A DNA stretch of 64,000 bases from Lineus longissimus (GCF_910592395.1 NC_088323.1:11271501-11335500); one strand, 5' to 3'; shown: positions 22,370-34,306, counted from the first letter of the stretch. Notes: generated from the letters alone by a model not told the origin. Program-made: numbers and translations.

Positions 22370-24770
22370 CATAATGGAATTAATATAGTTTTCACCGCCA
22401 GTTGGCGCTGCAGGCACATTGACTGAATTTTGGCGATTTCAAATTTGGCGGTGGCTCAACTTTTTTGCAAGCAGTGCCGCTGATTGGCCGATCGATAGAA
22501 GAGATGCCACCATTTAAAAATGGCGGAAGTCACTGCTTCAATGAAGGTGAGTGAAATTTCTCAGGTTCAATCGGTTGATACTCTTTTAATCAACATGACC
22601 ATGTACCTGAATTTTTTTTAGGTACTGAAAAGAGTCTATATAATTCAGATTTATCAATAGTTTTTTATAATATTGCGGAAATTTTGTGCACAAATTAGCG
22701 AAAGTTGGTGCTCGTCTCATGTCATTTTAGAGCGAGAAATTTTTTTCCGTCGATCTCTACCAGTGAAAAATCGTTGCATAGCTTCGAATTTTAGTGAAAA
22801 TAAGTATCTGAACCTGGTTTCAAATAGTCTAGAGAGTTACCTTTGTGGTGATACATATGATATGTGATAAATATTTGTGGAATTTGTGAAATTCGGTTTT
22901 CAAACGTGCCGATGATGCAAGCGATCTCGTGTGAATTTTGCAAGTCCTGATATGTCGACCGGGTGTCAAAAATCACTCGCCTTAATTCAATTCAAAGATC
23001 GAAAATAATATCTGAACTTTGTTTCAAATAGCCTACGCAATTATCATTTCGGTGATATATAATGCATGCATGTAATAATTGATTAATCTGCCTAAAACGC
23101 GCAATTAAAACGGCGAAAGATCTTGATAAACACTCTGGTGGCGGTCGCACTAAATAACGACCGGTAGGGCCCGGAGTCTGGCGGAGAAAAAAGGTAGCAC
23201 CCGGAGGTTGAATCGAGATTTTTATGCACTTTTAACTGTATATATATGTTGTTCAGATGTTTCTAACAGTTCTGTAACTTTGATGACCAAGCTTGCACCC
23301 AAAGTTGGTAAAATTGATGCTTGTTTACATGGACTGCGCTAGCGACCGGATAATTCGCCGTCGGTCATTTTGGCTACGGTCCCCGAGTTGTTGTGGTTGG
23401 CAATTTTGCAACAAATCTCGCCATTTACGTTTGTTTTCTCCCTGTCTGGTCATTGGCCGTGACAACAGTTATTTTGAAAATCTCATTATGACATCGTAGT
23501 TTGAATTCCACTGCAGTTTTGTTACGCAGCAATGCTGATGTTTTTGGTTTGCAATCCTGTACTGTCTGTACACTGCGCTGTGCATGGCTGTGCTGTAGGC
23601 TGTAAAAAAGACAAAAACGATAGCCTAGCCCTATAGGATAGGCTTAGAGTATAACTCAACAGGCCCTCATGATTCATTTGATGGACACCTTATTTGATAG
23701 TACCTCATCATTAAGTCCACTAGATCCTGTTCTGTCACATGTAGTAGACGATAGACAAATTTCAAAATGTAGTACACCACTCGATCATCTTTAAGCCCAG
23801 CTTTCGGCTCACATCATGTGGGCACAGTTGGCTGTTGAGTGTTATGGTTCAGTCTGTGAGACTAATTTAAAGAGGTTACACTTTTATTTTCAATTGGAAA
23901 ACAGCCCACAGGACTGACTTTTCACTGAGTAATAAGTGTGCCCTTTGAAGGTTAAGTCTCTTTCTGGATTTGCTTCCATAGATGCCTTGTTCAGGATATC
24001 ATCTGACAAATGCCTGATCAAGCACAGACTGTATCCGGTGGTGTACATTTCCCCGTCTATGTCACCCTTTTTTATTCAGTCAGTGTTAATTTCTCTTCTC
24101 TTTTTTTACAGATTAACTGTTGTTGGTTATTGCAAGATGAGTCGTTGGCACATTTCAAGTCCAGGAAAGCACTTGCTGTTCCCACATTCAGAGTAAGGTG
24201 TGCTTACTCGTTTTACTGCTTTCCATTCCCGGAGAGCGTTATCAAATATCTGCCGCAAGGCGCTTCAAATATCTGCCGAAAGGCATCAAATATCTGCCGC
24301 ACCAATAAAGTTCATTTTGTTAACCAACTCTTTATCTTCTTTTCTTCACATACAAAAAAGACCATCCCAAACATTTGGCTGCATCCACTTCATCAATGTC
24401 CAGACAACAGTCGGTTCATTTGACCATTGTAAAGCACCAGGCCCCACCTCACAAAATACACTGTAATAATTATGTACCTTGTGTCCATGTGCATGTTATT
24501 AGTTCCACCTACGCTGCATGAAGACAAGGACTCCACTATTTGACGTCACCACACAACTCCTTGACATCATCACACACCCCATTACTGCAACGGCAATAGA
24601 AATTACTTTACGTCATAATAGCAGGGTGACGTCAACTCAGTACTTCAGCATGCACTGATATAGCAAGGAGGTCGTTCGCACCAGCACTTCTGCGTGCTAG
24701 ACATTACAGCTTCACGTTGCCTCATAATAACGGTACCAACACACACTTGGCCCTTGCCTTCACCTATCCA
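22370..24770. other. Interior of family-2 element, no gene recognised
   Basis: AT-rich sequence without convincing coding similarity. A small triplication of about 20 bp (ATCAAATATCTGCCG units) lies at 24238-24300. Short open frames around 23936-24466 overlap each other and show no domain. Confidence 0.5.
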
Positions 24771-24803
24771 TTTCAGCTGAGCGCCAGGCCCTTGGGCCTC
24801 TTG

Positions 24804-25196
24804 TTTCTTGTTCCAGTCAGTTAGAATCCATTAGTCCTTTGGTCACATCAATGGATATTGGTTTCTCGTCCCTAGCATAGCAGATAAGGCCATACCAATG
24901 ATATTTTTTATTGTTTTTTGTCCCAGTCATGTTAGAATCCATGGCCCTTGGGCACAGCAATAGATATTGGTGTCTTGTCCTTACCATTGCACATAAGGCC
25001 ATACCAATGAATGTTTTTTATTGTTTCTTGTTCCAGTCAGTTAGAATCCATTAGTCCTTTGGTCACATCAATGGATATTGGTTTCTTGTCCCTACCATAG
25101 CAGATAAGGCCATACCAATGATATTTTTTATTGTTTCTTGTCCCAGTCATGTTAGAATCCATGGCCCTTGGGCACAGCAATAGATATTGGTACACT
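24804..25196 (+). repeat. Satellite array, block 3
   Basis: Resumption of the array with at least three units, alternating the same two variants. It ends abruptly at TATTGGTAC, immediately upstream of the first exon of the C48-like protease gene. Confidence 0.85.
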
Positions 25197-25223
25197 TTAA
25201 CTCCTTTCTTCAGATATATAATC

Positions 25224-26127
25224 ATGCCAAAACTGAAGAAAACATCAAATACTATGAAAGCACACCGTCATGCCATTTATATAGCTGAAAAGAGACAGGT
25301 CAGTTCATTCATTTCAAATCATAACTATGACATGACTCATCCTTACAATATTTCATTCTCAACTTCATCTTTAAACACAAAAACGAGATGATGATATAGA
25401 TGACAGCTTAAAGTCCTTTTTTTCCAACCATCCACTTCCTCAACTCCTCTTCCACCAATAGCACTGTCAACCATTTTTTCCAAGACAATTCACTATCATC
25501 CCTGACCTCGCACACACCTTCATCAAATCCATTGTACAATTTCTTTTTTCTTTCCAGAACTACAAGAAAGTTGAATATTTTGTAGGCAACACTGATATCA
25601 CTGATGATGTCATCATGGCAGCCATGAACCTTATGCATCTTTATGCAAATCGCATCAAATACGAAGGACATATCGGTTACTATTCTCCAGCAGAGTTGCA
25701 CTTTCTATCTCAAAGTGAAGATTCAAACAAACGTCCACCACCAATACCAGCAGACAAGGACTCAATATTAATCCATCCTCTAAAAAACCATTGGAGTACA
25801 TCATACTATCATTCTACGTCTAAAAGAATTTACATCTACGATTCTTTAATGTCCTCGGAACATTTGCAACAAACATTCCTCCAGTTATGCCTTGTCTACA
25901 ACCAGATAAACAATGATAATGTGGAATATGTTGATGTGACGCAACAATCAAGTGACCCTATTTGTGGCATCATGGCCATAGCCTTTGCATTCTCATGTCT
26001 ACTTGGATTGAACCCGAAAAAAATAACTTATGATATTGGAAATACTAACAGTCGTTCATTCACGGGATGCCACCTCCAAGCACTAATCACCACTGTTTCC
26101 ATAAACATGAAGATGTCCACCCCCTAG
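25224..26127 (+). CDS. Ulp1/C48-like cysteine protease, two exons
   Basis: Exon 1 is 25224-25298 (ATG, 25 codons, ends AEKRQ before gtcagt). Exon 2 is 25558-26127 (acceptor tttctttccag, stop TAG). The phase-0 junction gives a 214-residue protein. Visible features of the C48/Ulp1 fold are HPLKNHWSTSYYH (catalytic His about residue 103), RIYIYDSL (Asp about 120), QQSSDPICGIMAIAFA (oxyanion Gln about 155, nucleophile Cys about 161). SUMO or ubiquitin-like deconjugation is the known activity of the family; here the substrate is unknown. It lies about 590 bp upstream of a same-strand transposase and inside shared terminal repeats, so it is probably a transposon gene. All catalytic residues are present and the frame is intact. 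An acceptor-like tttcttcag just before exon 1 suggests a further upstream exon. Confidence 0.8.
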
Positions 26128-26713
26128 GATTTATACTGAAATCTTCACTGGCTGAAATCAGCATCACGGTACAACAATTCATCACTAGTTAGTTCAGGTA
26201 TTTACTAGTACTCTCAAGAGAGTCTTGCTACTTATACAGCCATACATATGCAATGAAGACTACAGCCATCTTCATCATGCACCATTTACTTACAGTAAGG
26301 TACTTGCTGTTACACTTCAGTTCAGTTCATTCTCAATGTTTTCAGACTCGATGAATAATTGAGAAATGACACACATTTTAATATACAAGTACACAAAATG
26401 CATCAATGATTAAATACAGATGCTTGTAGTCTTCATCACATATCTATGCCTGTATAACTTCAGTTATGCTAACTCCATGAAGGTACTGTAATTTCTAAAT
26501 AAAAACTTCTCATATACAACTTTGAAATTAACTTCTTCTTCTTGACTGCATAAAAATCATTCCCACAACCATTTTCAACCTGAACACTTCTTACTTCATA
26601 TTGCACATCTTTTCAACTCTCCCAACCCTTCCTATTCCATATTGCAAACTAAACAAACATATAATTTTCGAAAACCTGGTTATTTGCCACGCCTAGCGTG
26701 CATCTTGTTTCAG
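26128..26713 (+). other. Spacer between protease and transposase genes
   Basis: AT-rich, no open frame of note. It contains AATAAA-like motifs (for example AAATAAAAACT at about 26498) that could end the protease transcript. It ends in the pyrimidine/AG context of the transposase start. Confidence 0.5.
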
Positions 26714-28057
26714 ATGGATGAGGATGATGAGAACATACCTGATCCAATAATATTTAGCCTTGACAATTATACAGCTGAAGAGTGTCAACTGAAATTTTGG
26801 TTCACTAAAGAGGACATAATGCAATTGGTTGATGTCCTGTCGCTTCCTGAATTTATCATCTGTGATAACGGGCTGAAGGCCACACGGCTAGAGGCCATAG
26901 CCTTAGTCCTACGAAGATTCAGTTATCCAAACCGATATTCAGATTTGCTAAAGGACTTTGGACGCAACAAATCTGAATTGTCAAGGATTTTCAATACTAC
27001 AGTGGAAAAAATTCACGAACTTCATTCACACAGGCTTGATACCTTCAACCAACCATCGCTGTCTGCTGCAAATATAGAATCGTTCCGGGATGCCATTATT
27101 GCCAAGGGCTGCCCAATGCCAAATATTTTTGGTTTTATTGACGGAACAGTCCGTCCCTGTTGCCGCCCCATGCGTGACCAAAGGATTGTGTACAACGGGC
27201 ACAAGCGAGTCCATGCTATAAAATTTCAGGTGAGCCATACATACACAAGTTCTCTCTTAAAACAAACCACACAAATTGACTCAATTATTACAATGTGAAA
27301 AAAACAAAAAATGAATGACAACCTGTTTTATAACATCAAGTGTTTTTAATTCACCAATTAACAAAATAACAATTTTACCATTTTTGGTAATTTTAACAAT
27401 ATTCATATTACAGAGTGTCATTGTGCCTAATGGGCTTATCGACAAACTGACTCAATTATTTCAATGTGAAAAAAACAAATAATAAATATTGACAACCTGC
27501 TTATAACATCAGGTGTTTTTAATTCACCAATTAACAAAATAACAATTGTACCATTTTTGGTAATTTTAACAATATTCATATTGCAGAGTGTCATTGTGCC
27601 TAATGGGCTTATCGCCAATATGTATGGGCCCATGGAGGAGCGACGTCATGATTGCGCCCTGCTGAGAGAAAGTCAACTCCTTGAAAAAATGGCACAAGCA
27701 CCAAACTTACAACGAAATGATGGAATTCCAATGGCATTGTATGGTGACCCAGCCTATCCACTCCGGCTCCAACTATTTAGTCCATTTGGCGGAGGCTACT
27801 TAACTCCAGAACAGCAAGAGTTCAACAAAAGGATGTCAGGTGTTCGTACCAGTGTTGAATGGGGTTTCGGAAAAGTTGTACAATATTTTGCATTTGTTGA
27901 CTTCAAGAAAAATCTGAAATTTCTGCTTCAACCAATTGGGAAGTATTATTTAGTGAGTGTCCTACTAACAAACGCACACACATGTCTCTATGGCAGTGTC
28001 AAATCTTCCTACTTTGAGATTGACCCTCCATCTTTGGACGAGTATTTTACTGGTTAA
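26714..28057 (+). CDS. PIF/Harbinger-like DDE transposase, two exons
   Basis: Exon 1 is 26714-27229 (starts MDEDDENIPDPIIFSLDNYT, donor gtgagc). Exon 2 is 27587-28057. The phase-0 junction gives 328 residues. It is a DDE_Tnp_4-type nuclease that cuts and pastes the element. The N-terminal helical part includes FSYPNRYSDLLKDFGRNKSE, a likely helix-turn-helix. The catalytic core carries FGFIDGTVRP (Asp about 143), YNGHKRVHAIKFQ, ALYGDPAYPL (Asp about 226) and RTSVEWGFGK (Glu about 263). All three acidic residues are present and both exons are open. The intron contains a tandem duplication that repeats the acceptor. The ATG abuts the acceptor-like TTTCAG at 26713, so an extra upstream exon is possible. 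Confidence 0.88.
27267..27614 (+). repeat. 173-bp tandem duplication carrying the transposase acceptor
   Basis: Two near-identical units (about 27267-27440 and 27441-27614) share TTTTTAATTCACCAATTAAC and end with CAGAGTGTCATTGTGCCTAA. The first unit therefore offers a second acceptor (exon start 27414) whose frame closes after about 22 codons. The second unit continues into the real exon. Confidence 0.9.
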
Positions 28058-28188
28058 GAATGCTTGGATAATAGGTCGGATGAATTTTCGTCAGCTTTTA
28101 GACTGTTCAAATGATCCATGAGTCACAAACAAACATTACATTCTTATCATTTTACATGTCATCACTTGAGTGCAACATTCTAGTCATT

Positions 28189-30855
28189 TTAAAAATCTAC
28201 AATATCCTTCTTCTTCACTGCTTCCATCTTGATATTCAGTTCTTTTTCTCGCAGGAGTAATTCCTTTTCTCGCAACTTTAATTCCATCAAGGCCCGTTCA
28301 TGCCCAAGTTGCAGCTCTCGTTCACGTAGTTTTACATCTTTATCGTTTTTTCCCTTAGATATTCCAGCAGCACGTTTGTAGCCCTTTTCTTTTTGCCAGC
28401 TGGCTTGCCCTCATCTGCAGATTGGTCTGAAAAGAATAAAACTGTTTATAATACAATGTATACTAGTAATCACAGCACAATAAAGTACTTACATGACTTT
28501 ATAAGGCCCCATAAAAAAAATGTCAGTTTATCATCCCCGCCCGCATCACTTTTTTGACCCGCATCAAAAAAAATTTTATTTTTTAATTTTCAATTTCAAT
28601 CACTAAATTAGGCTTTCAGCAGGTAAGAATTGATTCACTATCTATTCAGTTGCATTTCTGATGAAATTCTCTTTCCAATGATACCAGACATTGTCTACTT
28701 TGGTTCATTTTAATCAACTGTTATTCACTTTTATATGAGGAAACTCGCCCCAGCGTAGATGACGGCCGGCGGCATGCCGAATGGACGACGATTGATTTGG
28801 CGCGAAAAACGCTACGCTCATCAAATATGCCAAACACCATTGACACATCAGAGTTTTCAGTGTAACAAACAATATCACAGTGATTTTAGATAGTCAATGC
28901 TGTTTTACAATACTTTTCAAGGAGGTTCAGAGGAATTTGTTCAAAGATTTTGTCTTCAATTGCCAAATTCACGCCTTTTTCAGAACATGTGCTCTCCCGG
29001 CGCTAAATGTATAGCGCGCCTCTCATGGCGCCTCGTTGAACTAAATCTTCCACTTTTTGATACTAGCTGCCAGAATGCCGTTTGTCGTGTTACAGATTGT
29101 GCATAAAGCACGTATTTTGAAGGCGTGGTACGGAACATCTGTCCCGCCTCAAGCCACAATGAGTGACATTTATTCTGAGTTTTCAAGTATCACAATCGGC
29201 CATGGTCATGGACTCGATGAAGAGTACAATGGATGCAAGGTAAGGCATTGTATGGTCATCACGCATGCTCCATCGTCTGCTATCGCTACACGCTGCATAC
29301 GGGGCTTGCTTTGTATGACGTCAGTTGGGTTTTCGCGGGAACGTGGATGTCCCCACGTGCACGGATGTCAAATGTGCACTGAAAGGTGCAGGGGTACTGG
29401 AAAAACCTTCCAGAAAAGGCGAACAAAGGCCTTCGCACCTCGGGGGGCGGGGGGAGACTAACTTTTCACTTGTGAGAATGACGTCAGGCCTGTAGGACAA
29501 TGAACAGATGAAAGAGGCACCAGGGTGTAGTTAAGCATAAATTTTTAGCATCAATTTCATGTTCAATTGTTTATGTTGCTTTCATTTAAATACCCGTTTC
29601 TGTTCTGAAAAAATAAAAAATAAAAAATAAAAACCGCCCTCCCGCATCACTTTCTTCAGAAAAAAGGATGATAAACTAACATTTTTTTTTATGGGGCCTA
29701 ATGCATAGTTTTTGGTATCGTTATTGTTTAGAAGTTAAATAAATCTCATTTGTTTCAAACATGTGTTGTCAATTCCTTAGGTTGCAAAGACATTTGACAT
29801 GTTTGCAGAGTCCTACTACTATAGGGGATGACATCCTGGATGGCAATTTGGGTGTCTTGAGTGGATAGAAAAGAGGTCAAAGAATACAGGCAGCCACAGT
29901 ATTGTAAATAACTAAAAATCTGTGTTTTCTGAAAATAGACTGGACTGGAATACATGTACATTAGGGACAGGGGAGTCATGGATTTCAATAACATTTTCTA
30001 TTTACATGACTTAGTACGAGCTTCAAATTCATCAAGCTGGTCGGTGGGGAGGATTACTTAAAGGATAACATCATATTCATATATTTAACTATAAGATCAT
30101 ACCATGATTGATCATACCTTCATTTCTAACTTGTGGGCCTAGACCCTCCATCGCACGTTTCCTCACTTCTTTCGCTCTGGCTTCATCCTCCTTTTCTTTG
30201 GTTTTCTTCTTCTCTTTATCTTTCTGTGCCTGGATCTGTGTATCTTCTCTTAGCAGTTTGGCTTCCCTAATTAGCTCGTTCCGTTCCCTGACTTCCTCAT
30301 CGGAGCCTGAGCTGGAGAATGGAGTAAAAGATGCTAAATCTTACATTATAAATACGGACCATCATCACTGGATGCCAAAAAAACCTGTAGAGTTTTTTCA
30401 GACCAGGCCCTGCCCCCAATGGAAAGTTAAAACCCAGAACCATTTCCCCACTCATGTCCATGGGGATTATCAAGATACTGTATCTTATTCATGAAATGTG
30501 TTCTGCAAGAGTGTTTTAAATGGGAGGGACATCTTGACAACCAAGGCTTTTGATAGAACATTGTAAACATAACCGAAATCAAAGACTGATATACTTACGC
30601 TGTAATAGAAGCAAGTTCATCTCTATTGAATTTCACTATTAGATGTCCAATCCCGTCTGTCAAGCTTCTCTCCGATGGCCTTCCTCCACCAGAGTTGAGG
30701 CGAAGTATGTCTAACGCGGAAATGAAATTTTCCAGCACCTCTCTCCATTTAGTTGGGTCTGAATATGGATTTACAGAACACACTTCTCGTAGAAGAACAA
30801 TATCTTTTTTGAGGTTGTATGTAAATAGCTTCCTGACAAGAGGTTGTGCCATGTT
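28189..30855 (-). CDS. Myb/SANT-like coiled-coil transposon protein, three exons, one frameshift
   Basis: Minus strand. Exon A 30855-30599 (ATG at 30852, peptide includes LKKDIVLLREVCSVNPYSDP then WREVLENF). Exon B 30311-30118 (DEEVRERNELIREAKLLRED, then charged helix). Exon C 28426-28189 (ADEGKPAGKKKR, then coiled coil LRERELQLGHERALMELKLR). Junction phases agree. The N-terminal part resembles the Myb/SANT-like DNA-binding domain of the second protein of Harbinger transposons, which in known systems brings the transposase to the ends and the nucleus. Total coding length is 686 nt, one short of 229 codons. The missing base fits a six-A run near 28357 where seven would keep the coiled coil in frame. 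Its 3' end lies 132 bp from the convergent transposase. Confidence 0.7.
28504..29698. mobile_element. 1.2-kb Harbinger-like MITE in the Myb-like gene intron
   Basis: Ends are GGCCCCATAAAAAAAATGTC on the left and, as reverse complement, GGCCCCATAAAAAAAAATGT on the right. The 3-bp TAA flanks both (28501-28503 and 29699-29701), the expected PIF/Harbinger target. Subterminal GATGATAAACT-type blocks and CCGCCCGCATCAC are inverted too. It lies in the intron between exons B and C of the Myb-like gene. An exon-like open stretch at about 29093-29239 (ATMSDIYSEFSSITIGHGHG, followed by gtaagg) is of unknown origin. Confidence 0.82.
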
Positions 30856-31824
30856 CTGAAAGAAAACATGTAAAAGTTGGTCCAATCAAATAAAGACATG
30901 AAAGATGGTGATGCCAAATGACGTTTTGTTTCGTTTTTTTAGAGGGGGGAGGGGGTCTACAGAGAAACAATTTCGTTTTTTGGCATCAATGTATTTTGAG
31001 ATGGTCCCTTACATGTAGCAACAAACAAGACGACAACCGGTCTGAGAATCATGTAGGGGCCTATAGGCCTAGGCCAAGTCTCATGCTCCCTCCCTCCCTC
31101 CCCCATGACATGCGGATCATCATCCAGCTCCGGGGTGGGGGCTTATAGTTATGCCGGGGGGGATGTGGTGGTTCCACCTCCCCCTCCTCATGACCTCAAT
31201 CAGCCCGGTAAAAGCTGTCGGAGAGGGAGTTATGGAGGGTCCATGATAAGGGGGTCCCCTCCATCGATCGCACTGGTAAAACGTCTCACAAGGAGGGGGG
31301 GGGGGGGGGGTCACTAGACTAGTCAGAGTTTGCACTTACATACATATTTATGATTATACCATTTTGTGTGTAAAAACTACGACAGGTGTGTAGAAAATTG
31401 GCCAGCCATGGCCACGCGACTAACACTGGGCTTGGAGGTACCTCGATCCATGCACTGGGTTGGCTTACCACCAGCATGGACCTTCAGCTTACCAACAAAC
31501 CAACACGTAATGTACATGTGTACATGTACACGCACAGTCAGTACACGGCCGTTCTACACAATTTTGAACACTTCAAAAACAACAAGTTTTCTACGTCTTT
31601 TACACAAAAAATCTTGTTACAACTTAGGTGACGTGCTAGAACAGTGTGTAAGGGATATTGCTACTTCACTGTCACTTGATTTAAATGTCTAAAAGCTAAG
31701 ATAATGCAAGTGGGAGAACACTTACGAGTTCGCGGCCTCCAACTCGTAAAATCGTCCGAGTTCATGGAGCAAGACGGGGAAATCCCTCGTGAAGTGATGA
31801 CGTAATACGCCAAAACGGAATCAC
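30856..31824. other. Right part of giant element, G/C tracts
   Basis: No gene recognised. It contains G-rich runs (about 30941-30955 and a run of about 17 G at 31293-31310) and CT-rich blocks. Open frames over these are low-complexity artefacts. Confidence 0.45.
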
Positions 31825-31866
31825 CTCGGAGTGGGAGTGGGAGTGGGGACGGTCCGCAACCTCTCT

Positions 31867-32351
31867 AATGTCGTTGAACGGTGTTGGCTCATCTAATTGT
31901 GCATACACAGCATACCAGCATAATCAATCATGTGGAACATGCATTGGTTCTGTCAGCACAGCCGAGTATTTACTGATTGGAGTGTCGATTTCTTAGAATT
32001 GGAACAGAATATTCTCTGTATCTGATCAATTTGTTTGTTCATGGAATAGAATGCATTGTTTTATCAGCACGACCATATGTTTAACCGTGGGAATGTCACT
32101 TTAGCAGATTAGCTGTTAGGGTTTTGAATTATTCAGAGAAGGGACAGAACGATAAGAATGCGCGACCACGATAATGTACATGCAGTTTTGTTGTTAATTT
32201 GTGAGTCCAACTTGAGGTCAGCTTGGGTTCAGTAACAACACAGCTGGAGGGTCGAAAAGTGGAAAGGACCCTTGACATGAAGGAATGCCAGATGCACATT
32301 GCTTGGATGTTACAAATTAGCAATAAGTTATGCTAGTCACTGCTAGTATGT
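31867..32351. other. Intronic sequence after giant element
   Basis: No coding similarity. It is probably the continuation of the sequence interrupted at 16868. The open frame at 32129-32323 shows no domain. Confidence 0.4.
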
Positions 32352-32420
32352 TTTATTGGCTACGCTGGCTTCCAGCGGAGCTTATGGTTTGTACTGGAGC
32401 TGGCTGAAAGTAGTTCCAGC
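32352..32420 (+). repeat. 5' end of Helitron-like family 3
   Basis: TTGGCTACGCTGGCTTCCAG followed by CGGAGCTTATGG. The inner hairpin CGCTGG-CTT-CCAGCG and the GGAGCTTAT sentence mirror the 5' ends of families 1 and 2. The matching subterminal CCAGCGTAGC occurs at 44845. Confidence 0.5.
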
Positions 32421-33220
32421 AAAATAGTTGCATTTTCATCCGAATTTGCTGTAGCTGGGCCAGAAAATGTGCCAGGATACCAATATTTTGAACTCTTGTT
32501 TCGATAGGATTATATCTTTTCACAGCAGAAAGACTAAACGCCCTGTAATTGGCAGATTTTAAGCTGGAAATTGTTGTCTGGTCAAAAGTGGCAAAACAGC
32601 CTCGATCCTACCTGTCTCTGTAATGTACTGAACATGCTACACAAAAGGCATTGCCCTAAGGCATTGCAGCTGAGGCTGATAAAGTGATTGGCTTTCTGTC
32701 TCGTTAAATTTGCTCAGTCATTGAGTTGAAGTCGAAGATCAAAACACACATGAACACCCTAGTACATTTTATACACAAAATGGTGTTGCAAAAAATTCTT
32801 CCCAAGCATCAGAATGAAATTATTGTAATACTTCACAATTATCTATTACACATAGATATAACAACTACAGGAGAATGACTTTGAAATCCAGACAAAACTT
32901 TGTTATAAGAATAGCCTCTTTGTATTTATAAACATCATGGACGTAATCAAAACAAACCCGAACGCTAGATGAACAAACATGGCGGACCGCTTCACAAGAA
33001 GTTGACGTTTTCTCATGTTTCTTGTCAAAATAACAATGATATCGTACACCTTTGATAGTTACAGTGGTCAGAGTACACAATTAATAGCGACGAAGTAGTC
33101 TGCTGGAATTGCGAGGTATTTTTAACGAACAATAAAACTGCCATTCTCAGTCTATGCTGATACGGAAAACCGTGAGGAGCTGCATTACCATACATTACAG
33201 TAACATACCCGATACCGGTA
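32421..33220. other. Intronic sequence, nothing recognised
   Basis: AT-rich, no gene or repeat boundary identified; presumably interior of the family-3 element. Confidence 0.4.
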
Positions 33221-33228
33221 CTTTAACA

Positions 33229-34298
33229 GAATTACTGTCGTTTCGCTACATTGCCAGTTCGCTACAAGTCGTTTTGCTACATGTGGCGGTCGTTTCGCTA
33301 CATGGTAGGTCGTTTCGCTACATGGGTGGAGTCGTTTCGCTACATGATGGGTATGGTGGTTTCGCTTCATGGAGGATGTTTCGCTACATGGGAGCCAACG
33401 CGAAGGCCTTGCAAAGGCCTCCAAATCTGCGTTGGAGTGCGTTTGAATGACCCCTGTCAATCAATAATAAGTACGTATACACGGATACAGACGGTTGAGC
33501 GAGCCAACGCGAAGGCCTTGCAAAGACCTCCAAATATGCGTTGAAGTGCGGTTGAATGACCCCTGTCAATCAATAATAAGTACGTAATTGAGCGAGCCAA
33601 CGCAAATGGATGTCTATGAGGTTACTGGTCCATTCAAGTGCATCCTGAGCTTCAGGTTTTTGATACTCCTACGTCCCATACAAGTTTGTAATAGCGAGAG
33701 CTGGAGCATATGGAAAACCACTGGGTGCCGAGGATGATTCAAGTGCGAACAAACTCTCAACAACTGTTCTGTCGTTATCTCCCCGTCGCTGTAATCGTCC
33801 CATGCCTTAAAGATACGTCTTTGAAGCGCAACCATGATTCCAACCATGCAATTCTGACCCTATAGCAGAGAACATTATACCAACTTTTTTAGGATTTTAA
33901 CAAAAAAGGGGGCCGGGCGTTTTTCGTAGGGGCGGGCGGGGACGATCACCAACTCTTTTTTTTATGTGGCCTAACCCAGGCCAGGACGACAAGAACCCCT
34001 TGCGCGCCATCAAACCGTATAAGTTTTTTTACCGGCAAACTGTGCTATAATAAATTTGTAGTCACCACCGGGAATTATAGTAGGGTAAAATAGAGTAAAA
34101 ATAATGACTACATCCATGTAGCGAAACGACTCCACCCATGTAGCGAAACGTCCTCCATGTAGCGAAACGACCATACCCATCATGTAGCGAAACGACTCCA
34201 CCCATGTAGCGAAACGACCTACCATGTAGCGAAACGACTGCCACATGTAGCGAAACGACTTGTAGCGAACTGGCAATGTAGCGAAACAGCCTGATACC
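33229..34298. mobile_element. Inverted-repeat MITE with tandem TTTCGC subterminal units (member 2)
   Basis: 1070 bp flanked by CTTTAACA (33221-33228 and 34299-34306). The left end is GAATTACTGTCGTTTCGC; the right end, reverse-complemented, is GGTATCAGGCTGTTTCGC. Both continue as CTACATTGCCAGTTCGCTAC and then as tandem GTTTCGCTACATGG-type units of 15-25 bp (33229-33400 and 34110-34298, inverted). The TTTCGC box sits at nucleotides 13-18 from each end, as in member 1. The interior has a 110-bp tandem repeat (about 33392-33600), an unidentified minus-strand open frame (33847-33614) and a G-rich segment ending in TATGTGGCC. Confidence 0.8.
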
Positions 34299-34306
34299 CT
34301 TTAACA

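Noticed and set aside
29057-29461. 134-codon frame inside the Harbinger MITE
   Set aside because: Only the central part looks exon-like and it has no family I can name; the ends are low-complexity.
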